Of a DNA stretch of 19,768 nucleotides, positions 1 through 7,397 are shown in pieces; within the stretch, counting starts at the first letter, position 1, and each line of letters opens with the position of its first letter. Made by a program: the position numbers and the translations under genes. The notes under the pieces are model-generated. The model saw nothing but the letters and a program-made list of their open reading frames with translations. It was not told the DNA's origin and did not search any database. The stretch comes from Comamonas sp. (GTDB lineage: Bacteria > Pseudomonadota > Gammaproteobacteria > Burkholderiales > Burkholderiaceae_C), in NCBI GenBank assembly GCA_019236485.1, contig JAFAIY010000436.1, positions 1-19,768 on the forward strand, written 5' to 3'.

Positions 1-1647
1 CAGCATCGAGAGCATCTTGCGCCACAGGTCCACGGCGGGCACGCGCTTGAACAGCTTGAGCTCGCCCTTGTCGGCCTTGGTTTCGTAGGCCGTGTAGGCC
101 TTCTCGAAGGCTTCGCCGAACAGATCGTGCAGGTCGGGGCAGTCCGCGGGCGAGAACAGGGTCCACTGGCCTTTTTCCATGACCCGCTTCATGAACAGGT
201 CGGGAATCCAGTTGGCCGTGTTCATGTCGTGGGTGCGGCGGCGGTCGTCGCCGGTGTTCTTGCGCAGCTCGAGAAATTCCTCGATGTCAAGGTGCCAGGA
301 TTCCAGGTAGGTGCAGACCGCGCCCTTGCGCTTGCCGCCCTGGTTCACGGCCACGGCCGTGTCGTTGACCACCTTGAGGAAGGGCACCACGCCCTGCGAT
401 TCGCCGTTCGTTCCCTTGATGCGCGAGCCCAGGGCGCGCACGCGGGTCCAGTCATTGCCCAGGCCGCCCGCAAACTTGGACAGCAGAGCATTTTCCTTGA
501 TGGACTCGTAGATGCCGTCCAGATCGTCGGGCACCGTGGTCAGATAGCAGGAGGACAGCTGCGAGCGCAGCGTGCCGCTGTTGAACAGCGTGGGGGTGGA
601 CGACATGAAGTCGAACGAGGACAGCAGCTCGTAGAACTCGATGGCGCGCGCATTGCGGTCCTGCTCGTTCAGCGCCAGGCCCATGGCTACGCGCATGAAG
701 AAGGACTGGGGCAGCTCGATGCGGGTCTTGCGCACGTGCAGGAAGTAGCGGTCGTACAGGGTCTGCAGACCCAGGTAGTCGAACTGCTGGTCGCGCTCGG
801 CCTTCAGGGCCTGGGCCAGGCGGGGCAGGTCGTAGTTCAGCAGCTCGGGGTTGAGCAGCTCGTTGTCCACGCCCTTCTGGATGAAGCCGGGGAAGTAGTC
901 GGCATAGGCGGTCTGCATGTCGGCAGGCGCCACATCGCGACCCATGACTTCGCGCACGATGGTGTGCAGCAGCAGGCGGGCCGTGACATAGGTGTAGTCG
1001 GGGTCCTTCTCGATCAGCGTGCGCGCGGCCAGGATGGAGGCCTTGAACACTTCTTCGATAGGCACGCCGTCATACAGATTGCGCAGGGTCTCGGCGACGA
1101 TGGGCGCGGCCTGGATGTCGGCATTCAGATTGCGGCAGGACGACTCGATCAGCGACTCCAGGCGTTCCTGGTTCAGCGGCACGCGCTGGCCGTTGTCGCT
1201 CACATGCAGCACGGGCTTGGCGGCGGAGGCTGCGGCGGCAGCGGCTTCGGCGGCCTTCTTCTGCTCGGCGCGCTCCTGGTTGCGGCGCTCGCGGTACAGC
1301 ACATAGGCGCGGGCCACGTCCTGGTGGCCGCCGCGCATCAGGCCCAGCTCGACCTGGTCCTGGATGTCCTCGATGTGGAAGGTGCCGCCTTCGGGGCGGG
1401 AGCGGCGCAGGGCGCGCACCACGCCTTCGGTCAGCTCATTGACGGTGTCGCGCACGCCGGCCGAGGCAGCACCCTGGGCGCCGCGCACGGCCAGAAAAGC
1501 CTTGGTCAGAGCCACGGCGATCTTCTGGGGGGCGAAGGAAACCACGTCACCGCTGCGGCGGATGACCTGGTAGTTATCGGTTTGGGAGGAAGAATCGGCA
1601 GCGCCGGTAGACGCGGCAGAAGACAGTGGGCTCAAGGCTTCTTGCAT
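1..1647 (-). CDS. nrdA: Ribonucleoside-diphosphate reductase subunit alpha, N-terminal part
   Basis: Large catalytic subunit of class Ia ribonucleotide reductase, which reduces ribonucleoside diphosphates to deoxy forms with the NrdB radical subunit. The reading frame is open to base 1, so the C-terminal part is outside the window; 549 codons are visible. The ATG at 1647 follows a good ribosome site (AGAGGA, 5 nt upstream). Residues about 27-120 form an ATP-cone (VIRRSGDVVSFAPQKI). Residues about 146-230 look like a second cone (LHVSDNGQRVPLNQERL), which aligns with the single E. coli cone. An alanine-rich linker at about 130-142 separates them. The catalytic core begins after residue 230 and includes the SSCYL cysteine, equivalent to one of the redox-active pair. 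The radical-site N-x-C-x-E segment lies beyond the edge. Two cones suggest the Pseudomonas aeruginosa type of NrdA. The NrdR boxes upstream indicate control by dNTP status. Confidence 0.97.
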   Translation of the reverse strand, partial: MQEALSPLSSAASTGAADSSSQTDNYQVIRRSGDVVSFAPQKIAVALTKAFLAVRGAQGAASAGVRDTVNELTEGVVRALRRSRPEGGTFHIEDIQDQVELGLMRGGHQDVARAYVLYRERRNQERAEQKKAAEAAAAAASAAKPVLHVSDNGQRVPLNQERLESLIESSCRNLNADIQAAPIVAETLRNLYDGVPIEEVFKASILAARTLIEKDPDYTYVTARLLLHTIVREVMGRDVAPADMQTAYADYFPGFIQKGVDNELLNPELLNYDLPRLAQALKAERDQQFDYLGLQTLYDRYFLHVRKTRIELPQSFFMRVAMGLALNEQDRNARAIEFYELLSSFDFMSSTPTLFNSGTLRSQLSSCYLTTVPDDLDGIYESIKENALLSKFAGGLGNDWTRVRALGSRIKGTNGESQGVVPFLKVVNDTAVAVNQGGKRKGAVCTYLESWHLDIEEFLELRKNTGDDRRRTHDMNTANWIPDLFMKRVMEKGQWTLFSPADCPDLHDLFGEAFEKAYTAYETKADKGELKLFKRVPAVDLWRKMLSML

Positions 1648-1770
1648 AAGTTTCCTCTGGTTCAACTTGTGGATAGGCAGACAAAGGCCTGCTCTCTGGG
1701 CAGGCACTCAAAAACACGATTCGGCGCTTGGGTCTACACACGGTTTGCACAGGGTGTGCACAACTTGTAA

Positions 1771-1786
1771 ACACTAGATATGGGGT
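1771..1786 (-). promoter_or_regulatory. NrdR box, nrdA-proximal
   Basis: The 16-mer ACACTAGATATGGGGT matches the NrdR-box pattern acaCwAtATaTwGtgt at most positions. It starts exactly 31 bp from a second box at 1802, about three helical turns, the spacing known for NrdR box pairs. It lies about 124 bp upstream of the nrdA start. NrdR represses ribonucleotide reductase genes when its own ATP-cone senses dATP. Confidence 0.85.
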
Positions 1787-1801
1787 CTGGCGCGCTCTGA
1801 A

Positions 1802-1817
1802 ACACTACCGGTAGTGT
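1802..1817 (-). promoter_or_regulatory. NrdR box, nrdA-distal
   Basis: ACACTACCGGTAGTGT is a perfect 16-bp palindrome. It has the invariant outer arms of the NrdR box (ACACTA / TAGTGT) but a CCGG centre instead of the usual AT-rich one. It is paired with the box at 1771-1786, start-to-start 31 bp. The nrdA promoter should overlap or lie just upstream of the pair. Confidence 0.85.
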
Positions 1818-1841
1818 ATCGCTCTTCAATCCGGCTGACCT

Positions 1842-1869
1842 GATGTAACTACTGAAGCGGACATTTCAA
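1842..1869 (-). promoter_or_regulatory. Candidate nrdA promoter
   Basis: Read on the minus strand, TTGAAA (1869-1864) and TACATC (1847-1842) are separated by 16 bp. The -35 is a good match to sigma-70, the -10 is poor. Transcription would begin near 1835, so both NrdR boxes would lie just downstream, where bound repressor could block transcription. The call rests mainly on position relative to the boxes. Confidence 0.3.
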
Positions 1870-2167
1870 CGGCTGCTTGACAGATGCAAAACCCGCTTCA
1901 AACCCCCGCCAAACAAGGCGTTTGCGGCCATCGCCGGTGCTGGCGGGGAGGTGCGGAAAATTTGTAAAAAAACTGCGTGTTTGATGCAGGCGACATTTGT
2001 GGCCAGAACGCTATTGACAGCGCTTTCCCGCGTCTGCAGCCGGCCGGCCCGGTGTCGGGGCACCCATGAAAAAGTGAGCATGCAGCGCTTGCCGGATCCC
2101 GTTTGTGATGCACTGCATCATGAGAGGCGCCAATGGCAAGCGTATGACGCTCTGGATTTCGAAGCGC

Positions 2168-2785
2168 TCAGGCCTTGGCGGGAGGAAATTCCCAGGCCGC
2201 GGTGCCGGGCTGTTCGCCCAGCCGCTGCCTGAGCCGGGGCCAGTCAAAGCCCGGCCCCGGGTCCTGCTTGCGCCCCGGGGCAATATCCTCGTGGCCGGCG
2301 ATATAGCGGATGGCATAGCGGGCGGCGATGGCCGCGCACAGCCGCTGCAGCGCCCGGTATTGCGCGCTCTCGAAGCTCAGGCCTTCCAGGCCTTCGAGCT
2401 CCACACCTATGGAGTCGTCGTTGCAGCGCTCGCGTCCGCGCCATTGGCTGATGCCCGCATGCCAGGCCCGGTCGTCGCAGCTGACGAACTGCCAGATCTC
2501 GCCCTGGCGGGTGATGAAGAAATGTGCCGAAACCTCCAGCCCGCGAATGCCTTGGTAGTAGGGATGGGCGTCCCAGTCCAGCCGATTGGTGAACAGTTGC
2601 TGCACCGCGCCCGTGCCGTACTGACCCGGCGGCAGGCTGATGGAGTGGACGACGAGCAGATCGATCTGCGCGCCCTCGGGGCGAGGGCCGAAGTTGGGCG
2701 AAGGCAGCCGGTGCGCCTGCCGCAACCAGCCGGACTCCCAGAGGGCTGCGGCCGCGTCGGGGGAATGCTCAGGTAGGGTCGCCAT
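2168..2785 (-). CDS. ampD: 1,6-anhydro-N-acetylmuramyl-L-alanine amidase AmpD
   Basis: Cytoplasmic zinc amidase that removes the peptide from 1,6-anhydro-MurNAc muropeptides during cell-wall recycling. In species with AmpR/AmpC its loss induces beta-lactamase. The 205-residue protein has no signal peptide and family-typical length. The amidase_2 zinc ligands are visible as H47 (VVHSIS), H165 (AGHED) and D175 (KQDPG). The catalytic glutamate region is at E129 (IGVELEG). The WHAGISQWRGR segment at about 108-118 is characteristic. The ATG at 2785 lies inside the end of pilR, a 17-bp overlap, so it is probably translated from the same message. The overlap with a type IV pilus regulator probably reflects operon position rather than shared function. 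Confidence 0.96.
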   Translation of the reverse strand: MATLPEHSPDAAAALWESGWLRQAHRLPSPNFGPRPEGAQIDLLVVHSISLPPGQYGTGAVQQLFTNRLDWDAHPYYQGIRGLEVSAHFFITRQGEIWQFVSCDDRAWHAGISQWRGRERCNDDSIGVELEGLEGLSFESAQYRALQRLCAAIAARYAIRYIAGHEDIAPGRKQDPGPGFDWPRLRQRLGEQPGTAAWEFPPAKA

Positions 2786-4265
2786 GGTGTTTGTGGCCTT
2801 CCGAGGGCAGGTCTATGCCAAGCCGTTCTATGCGATAGCGGATCTGGCGCAGGCTGATGCCCAGCCGCGCCGCCGTGGCCGTGCGGTTGAAGCCGTTGTC
2901 CTGCAGGGCGCGGATCAGAATCTCGCGCTCCTGCTCATCCAGCCAGCCCTGCAGGTCTTCGGGCAGGATGGCCGGTGTGGCCGCCGGCAGGGGCGGCGGC
3001 GGGGCCGGCGTCAGCGAGGCCGAGACCGGTAGTTCGGCGCCGCTCGGGAAAGAGGTGGGCGGAATGCGCAGCGGCCCCTCGTCGCCCAGCGCAATCGCGC
3101 GGTGCAGCACGTTCTCGAGTTCGCGCACATTGCCGGGCAGGGACAGCTGTGCGATCTGACCCAGGCTGATGGCGTCCAGCTCGGGGCTGGGCAGGCCGGA
3201 TTCATGGGCCAGCTTGCGCAGCAGGGCCTGGCACAGGGCGGGCAGGTCCTCGCGGCGCTCGCGCAGCGACGGCAGCGTGATCTCGATCACGTTGAGGCGG
3301 TAGTACAGATCCTGGCGGAAGCTGCCGCCTTGCACCTCGGCCGCGAGGTCGCGATGGGTGGCGCTGACGATGCGCACATCCACGGCCTCTTCCTGGGTGC
3401 TGCCCAGGGGGCGGATCTTGCGCTCCTGAATGGCGCGCAGCAGCTTGGCCTGCATGGCCAGCGGCAGATCGCCGATCTCGTCGAGAAACAGCGTGCCACC
3501 CTGGGCGGCCTGGAAGTAGCCGGGCCGGTCCTGTGTGGCACCGGTATACGAGCCCTTGCGCGCGCCGAAGAACTCGGCCTCCAGCAGGTTCTCGGGAATC
3601 GCGCCGCAGTTGACGGCGACCAGCGGACCCTGGGCGCGCTGGCTGCAGGCATGCAGGGCGCGGGCTACCAGCTCCTTGCCCGTGCCCGACTCCCCGTGCA
3701 CCAGCACCGGAGCCATGCCCTTGGCGACCTTGGCGATGCGCTGCTTGACGGCCTGCATGGGGGGCGAGCTGCCGACCAGGGCCTGCAGCGCCGTTTCGTC
3801 CTGCGGCAGGCCGGCGGCCGAGCCTAGCGCACTGGCCGCAAACGATGCGGGGGCGCAGCCCGGCGCGGGCACGGCGCCTATGCCCTGGATGGCCGAGGCC
3901 ACGACCTGGCGGAACTGCTTCAGATCCACGGGCTTGGTCAGATAGTCGAAAGCTCCGGTGCGCAGGGCCTCGACCGCATTCTCGGCCGAGCCATAGGCGG
4001 TCATGACTATGCAGCGCTCGGGCCGGGACTGGTCGCGCAGCTGCAGCAGCAGCTCCATGCCCATGCCGTCGGGCAGGCGCATATCGGTGATCACCACATC
4101 GAAGCGCTGGCCTTGCAGTTGCTCCCTGGCCTGCTGAACCGAGCCCGCGGTTTCCACGCGATAGCCCTCGCGCAGCAGGGTCAGCTCGTAGAGCGTGCGC
4201 AGATCGGGCTCGTCATCGACCACCAGAATGGCGGCCGCGGTGGATGTTGTGGGCAGGGAGTTCAC
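2769..4265 (-). CDS. pilR: Sigma-54-dependent response regulator, PilR-like
   Basis: NtrC-family activator that, when phosphorylated by PilS, drives sigma-54 transcription; in Pseudomonas the main target is the pilin gene pilA. Receiver domain at residues 12-125, with acidic pocket VVDDE, phospho-acceptor D61 (ITDMRLP) and K111. The AAA+ domain (about 163-395) has Walker A GESGTGKE (191-198) and Walker B GTLFLDEIGDL (257-267). The sigma-54-contacting loop reads GSYTGA (238-243) instead of the general GAFTGA; PilR proteins usually have GSFTGA there, which supports the assignment. A proline-rich linker (about 418-434) leads to a Fis-type helix-turn-helix (about 455-482). Start is GTG at 4265, 5 nt after the pilS stop and without a clear ribosome site, so coupling to pilS is likely. 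No pilin gene is in the window. Confidence 0.92.
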   Translation of the reverse strand: MNSLPTTSTAAAILVVDDEPDLRTLYELTLLREGYRVETAGSVQQAREQLQGQRFDVVITDMRLPDGMGMELLLQLRDQSRPERCIVMTAYGSAENAVEALRTGAFDYLTKPVDLKQFRQVVASAIQGIGAVPAPGCAPASFAASALGSAAGLPQDETALQALVGSSPPMQAVKQRIAKVAKGMAPVLVHGESGTGKELVARALHACSQRAQGPLVAVNCGAIPENLLEAEFFGARKGSYTGATQDRPGYFQAAQGGTLFLDEIGDLPLAMQAKLLRAIQERKIRPLGSTQEEAVDVRIVSATHRDLAAEVQGGSFRQDLYYRLNVIEITLPSLRERREDLPALCQALLRKLAHESGLPSPELDAISLGQIAQLSLPGNVRELENVLHRAIALGDEGPLRIPPTSFPSGAELPVSASLTPAPPPPLPAATPAILPEDLQGWLDEQEREILIRALQDNGFNRTATAARLGISLRQIRYRIERLGIDLPSEGHKHHGDPT

Positions 4266-4270
4266 GAGGC

Positions 4271-6058
4271 TTACACCATGATCGAATCAAACAGGGAGCG
4301 GTCCATGGGCGTGGACGGGGCGTGGCGCAGGCTCACGATGAAGGCATTGCCGTCAACGCCGCGGCGGGCCAGGCGCCGGTAGCTGATGGTGGCCTCATAG
4401 CGCTGGCACAGCTCCCGGCAGATATACAGGCCCAGGCCGCTGGAGCGGCTTTGCGATGAAAAGAAAGGCTCGAACAGATGGCGCTGCACGCTGGACTCCA
4501 GCGGCGCGCCGTCGCTCCAGACCATGAACCAGCTCATATCGCGCCGTGCGAGCTCTGGCAGCAGCGCTGCGTCGGGGCCATGGCCGCTGATCAGTTGCAG
4601 GCTGGAGGTCTCATCGGCACGGCTGCGATGGCGCTGGGCATTGTCCAGCAGATTGATCAGCACCCGGCGCAGATGCTCCTCGTCGAACAGGATATGGCGC
4701 GCCGGAGCGTTGAGCTGCAGCAAAAGACGGCGGGGTGGGTTGGCCTGGTTCTGCCATTCCTGGCCGATCAGCGCCAGCAGGGCGTCTAGGGCCAGGGCCT
4801 GGCCCTGTGCATCATGGCCTTGCTGCACGCGCGCGATGTTGAGGATTTCCTCGGCGATGCGGGCCAGCCGGTCTGCGTTCTGGCCCACGATGCGGCATAG
4901 CTGCTGCTGGGTGGACTGGCTGCTCAGGTCCTCGGCCAGCAGCGCATTGGCCTGGGTGATGGCGGCCAGGGGGTTGCGGATCTCATGGGCCACGGCGGCC
5001 GACATACGGCCCATGGAGGCCAGCTTTTCCGTGCGCAGCTGGGCTTCCATTTCCCGCAGATCGTGCAGAAACATCACGCACAGGCAGTGGCGGGCTTCGG
5101 CGCCGGGCTCCACATCCAGATAGGGGGCCGCGACCTCGGTGATGCGCGTGCGCACATGCAGGCCGGTGCGCCCGCTCTGGGGCGTGGCCTGCAGATGCAG
5201 CGTGACCGACAGTGGCCGGGCATGGGTAAAGCTGGCGTGGGCCGCTTCGGCCAGGGGCTCCCACCAGGAATAGGTTTGCAGCGAGAAAGACTGGCTGTGA
5301 TTGGACGGCAGACCCAGCAGCTGCAGGGCCGCGGGGTTGGCCTGTTGCACCTGCAGGCTGGAATCGATCACCAGCACGCCGTCGGACAGGTGGTTGATGA
5401 CCAGGGTGTTGACCTGCTCCTGCGTCTGGGTGCGCAGGCGGTTGAAGAGGGCCGTGGCGCGCTCGCGCCGCACGCGCTTGGCCAGTTCGTGGGTCAGAAA
5501 GGCCACGCAGAAATAGCCGGCACAGGCAAAAGCCGTCTGATAGTAGGCCTGGGTGGCGTCGCCCTGGCCATGGGCCTGCTGCCAGGAGACCACGGCCAGC
5601 ATCAGCAGGGTGATGCTGGCCGTGGTGCCGAAGGCCAGCAGCAGGCTGCCCAGAGCCGAGGAGATCAGGATGGGTATCGCCAGCAGCGCCGTATAGTTCA
5701 GGGCGCCGGTCTGCAGGATCTGCAGCAGAAAGATGGCAGCGATGTCCACGCCGATCACGGGCAGCCACTGCATGCCGGCCTGGGGCGCGGGCAGGTGGCG
5801 GCTCGCCGTCAGCCTGAGCACCACCGTCAGCACCAGATAGCCTAGGCAGACCAGCCAGACCAGTGAGGAGCCCGTGTTCTGCAATTGCTGGCTCAGCGTC
5901 TGCAGCAGCACCAGGGCCATGGCCAGCAGAATGCGGCCGCTCAGAAACGCCTGCCACAGGCGGATGAAAGGGGCGTTGAGGCTGGCATCGGCCTGGCGGC
6001 TGATGGCCGCCTCCAGCGGGATCGCCGTGTGCTGCCAGAGGGGCGCGGGCTCTGCCAT
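4271..6058 (-). CDS. pilS: Membrane sensor histidine kinase, PilS-like
   Basis: Sensor kinase predicted to phosphorylate the adjacent PilR. The 595-residue protein has an N-terminal membrane region (about 40-190, roughly six hydrophobic segments) with almost no periplasmic domain, as in PilS. It then has a PAS domain (about 216-335; HLSDGVLVIDSS). The dimerisation/phosphotransfer segment has H358 in AVAHEIRNPL. The ATPase domain has the N-box with N473 (LINLLDNAQ), a divergent SDGAPL where many kinases have DNGPG, and the G-box GLGLYI (541-546). The frame stays open far upstream through neighbouring genes. ATG 6058 was chosen because it directly follows the PP0621-like stop at 6064 and gives the family architecture. 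Pairing with PilR is supported by direct adjacency. Confidence 0.9.
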   Translation of the reverse strand: MAEPAPLWQHTAIPLEAAISRQADASLNAPFIRLWQAFLSGRILLAMALVLLQTLSQQLQNTGSSLVWLVCLGYLVLTVVLRLTASRHLPAPQAGMQWLPVIGVDIAAIFLLQILQTGALNYTALLAIPILISSALGSLLLAFGTTASITLLMLAVVSWQQAHGQGDATQAYYQTAFACAGYFCVAFLTHELAKRVRRERATALFNRLRTQTQEQVNTLVINHLSDGVLVIDSSLQVQQANPAALQLLGLPSNHSQSFSLQTYSWWEPLAEAAHASFTHARPLSVTLHLQATPQSGRTGLHVRTRITEVAAPYLDVEPGAEARHCLCVMFLHDLREMEAQLRTEKLASMGRMSAAVAHEIRNPLAAITQANALLAEDLSSQSTQQQLCRIVGQNADRLARIAEEILNIARVQQGHDAQGQALALDALLALIGQEWQNQANPPRRLLLQLNAPARHILFDEEHLRRVLINLLDNAQRHRSRADETSSLQLISGHGPDAALLPELARRDMSWFMVWSDGAPLESSVQRHLFEPFFSSQSRSSGLGLYICRELCQRYEATISYRRLARRGVDGNAFIVSLRHAPSTPMDRSLFDSIMV

Positions 6059-6063
6059 GGTGT

Positions 6064-6309
6064 TCAGTGCGCCGAATCCGCGCGGGCCGCGGCCTGGCGG
6101 TGCTCGGGGCTGCAGAAGAACAGGCCGGCGCCATCGCTCACCGCCTCCGCCTGGGGCAGGTGCAGGCCGCAGTGCGCGCAGGCCACCATGGTCTGGGGCT
6201 TGTTCAGCGGTGCCGGGGTCGGGCGGCGAGCCTCGGTTTCGGCACGGCGCTTGCCGCGCCAGATGCCGAAGGCGATCACCAGCACCAGCAGAACCAGCAG
6301 GTATTTCAT
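6064..6309 (-). CDS. PP0621 family small membrane-anchored zinc-motif protein
   Basis: An 81-residue protein with an N-terminal hydrophobic helix (residues 2-17) followed by an RGKRR basic stretch, then a short soluble tail. The tail has C44-x2-C47, C66 and H70 (CAHC and FFCSPEH), a likely treble-clef or TRASH-like zinc site. It resembles the PP0621 family of conserved proteobacterial proteins, whose function is not known to me. Its ATG overlaps the TGA of the upstream CcsA/YpjD-like gene (ATGA, 6306-6309). Its stop is only 5 bp before pilS, so it lies in the same transcription unit. The assignment rests on recalled family appearance and context. Confidence 0.8.
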   Translation of the reverse strand: MKYLLVLLVLVIAFGIWRGKRRAETEARRPTPAPLNKPQTMVACAHCGLHLPQAEAVSDGAGLFFCSPEHRQAAARADSAH

Positions 6310-7109
6310 GCGGCACGCCCCAGCAGCACTTCCACCACGAAGCGCGAGCCCACATAGGCCAGCAGCAGCAGGATGGCGCCGATATACAGCACGCGCACGG
6401 CGCTGTGGCCGCGCCAGCCAAAGCGCTTGCGGCCAAACAGCAGGATGGCGAAAGCGATCCAGGACAGCAGCGAGAACACGGACTTGTGATTCCAGACCCA
6501 GGCCTTGCCATAGAGCTGTTCGCCGAACAGCCAGCCCGCGGCCAGCGTGGCGGTGAGCAGCAGAAAGCCTGCGCCCACGAAGCGGAAGGTCAGGCGCTCC
6601 AGCGTCAGCAGCGGCAGGCCGCCGTCATCGGTGCCCAGGCGCATCTGGCGCTCGGCATGGCTCATCAGCGCCGCATGCACCACGGCCGCGGCAAACAGGC
6701 CGTAGGAGGCAATGCCCAGGGCCAGATGCAGCGGCAGCCAGGGAGAGGCGTCCACATGCAGCGGCGTGCCCGGAAAAATCACGGGCAGCAGCACGGCCAG
6801 GCTGCCCATGATGGACAGCGGCCAGCGCGAGCGCAGCTGGGGATAGAGCTGCTGCTCCACCACATACACCGTCAGCACCAGCCAGGCCGTGATGGACAGG
6901 GCCGGAGCGAAGCCAAAGCGCGGCAATTCGCCGAGCAGGCCCCAGGCCAGAGTGAGCGCATGCAGGGCCCAGGCCAGGCGCAGGCAGCGGCGGGCGCCGG
7001 TTTCCTGCAGGCGCTGGGCCGCAAGAGCGGGTATCGCATAGGCAATGGCTGCCGCAATGGCCAGAATCCAGCTGATGCTGCTGGCAGCGGTAAGCGGTTG
7101 GGAGAGCAT
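6306..7109 (-). CDS. CcsA/YpjD-type cytochrome c assembly family membrane protein
   Basis: A 267-residue polytopic inner-membrane protein with about eight hydrophobic segments, of the HemX/CcsA/YpjD family linked to cytochrome c biogenesis or haem handling. The conserved C-terminal block is visible: NHKSVFSLLSWIAF (207-220), GWRG (231-234) and AYVGSRFVVEVLL (251-263). Histidines that could contact haem occur at H128 and H145 and in NHK. A full tryptophan-rich WWD motif, as in true CcsA, is not obvious, so the YpjD-like subgroup is favoured and direct haem export is uncertain. ATG 7109 is the first good start before the hydrophobic N terminus; the longer frame extends into the ffh promoter region. 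It is first in the run leading to ampD and is divergent from ffh, an arrangement I recall as common in related genomes. Confidence 0.85.
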   Translation of the reverse strand: MLSQPLTAASSISWILAIAAAIAYAIPALAAQRLQETGARRCLRLAWALHALTLAWGLLGELPRFGFAPALSITAWLVLTVYVVEQQLYPQLRSRWPLSIMGSLAVLLPVIFPGTPLHVDASPWLPLHLALGIASYGLFAAAVVHAALMSHAERQMRLGTDDGGLPLLTLERLTFRFVGAGFLLLTATLAAGWLFGEQLYGKAWVWNHKSVFSLLSWIAFAILLFGRKRFGWRGHSAVRVLYIGAILLLLAYVGSRFVVEVLLGRAA

Positions 7110-7397
7110 GCTTTCTATGATAGTGCGGCCGGCCGCCACTCGCCTTTTCGTTGGTGCCAATCCTGCGGTCCGGGGACGCTGCAATGCGGGTGGCCGTCAT
7201 TCGGGCCCGGTTTGCGCCCGGCCGTCATCGCCGGGCAAGGCAGGCGCAGGGGGCTGCGGGTAAAATGGCGGCTTCGCGCGACCGCGCCTGCCCCGGTAAT
7301 GGACTGCCCGGGCGATTCCATGCGGGTTGCGCGGCCGCCGGAGCATGCTGGCGGTGTCCAGCCCTGTCTGTCCACAACTCTCGAATGCTTTTTGCCT
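7110..7397. promoter_or_regulatory. Divergent promoter region between ypjD-like gene and ffh
   Basis: This 288-bp gap separates two divergent starts and must hold promoters for both. The clearest element on the plus strand is TAAAAT at 7261-7266, a good sigma-70 -10 hexamer in otherwise very GC-rich DNA. It would give an ffh leader of about 125 nt. No good -35 is seen at 16-18 bp. No strong ribosome site precedes the ffh ATG. No believable small gene is present. Confidence 0.45.

Larger units (their letters stand above)
1648..2167. other. Intergenic region between ampD and nrdA
   Basis: These 520 bases hold the nrdA leader, the NrdR-box pair and a candidate promoter. Short frames on both strands read as low-complexity translations with no recognisable domain, and I accept none as a gene. 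An AT-rich patch lies at about 1957-1985. A 15-nt palindrome (TGATGCA-C-TGCATCA, 2106-2120) lies just downstream of the ampD stop. No convincing U-tract terminator for ampD is seen. Confidence 0.6.

Noticed and set aside
1668..1676. DnaA-box-like TGTGGATAG in the nrdA leader
   Set aside because: One mismatch from the consensus, and a single isolated site is expected by chance. DnaA control of nrdA is known in E. coli, but this evidence is too weak.
127..1770. A long plus-strand open frame opposite nrdA
   Set aside because: Antisense shadow of nrdA, which is recognisable without doubt on the minus strand.
1866..2232. Several short open frames on both strands between nrdA and ampD
   Set aside because: No ribosome site, no domain and atypical composition. 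They overlap one another in several frames.
7110..7122. TATCAT -10 element 7 nt before the ypjD-like ATG, suggesting a leaderless mRNA
   Set aside because: No matching -35 at 16-18 bp; the hexamer alone is not enough.
5874..7397. Upstream in-frame extension of ffh by about 508 codons
   Set aside because: It covers parts of pilS and the genes up to ypjD on the other strand and reads as low-complexity. The conserved Ffh N terminus begins at 7398.
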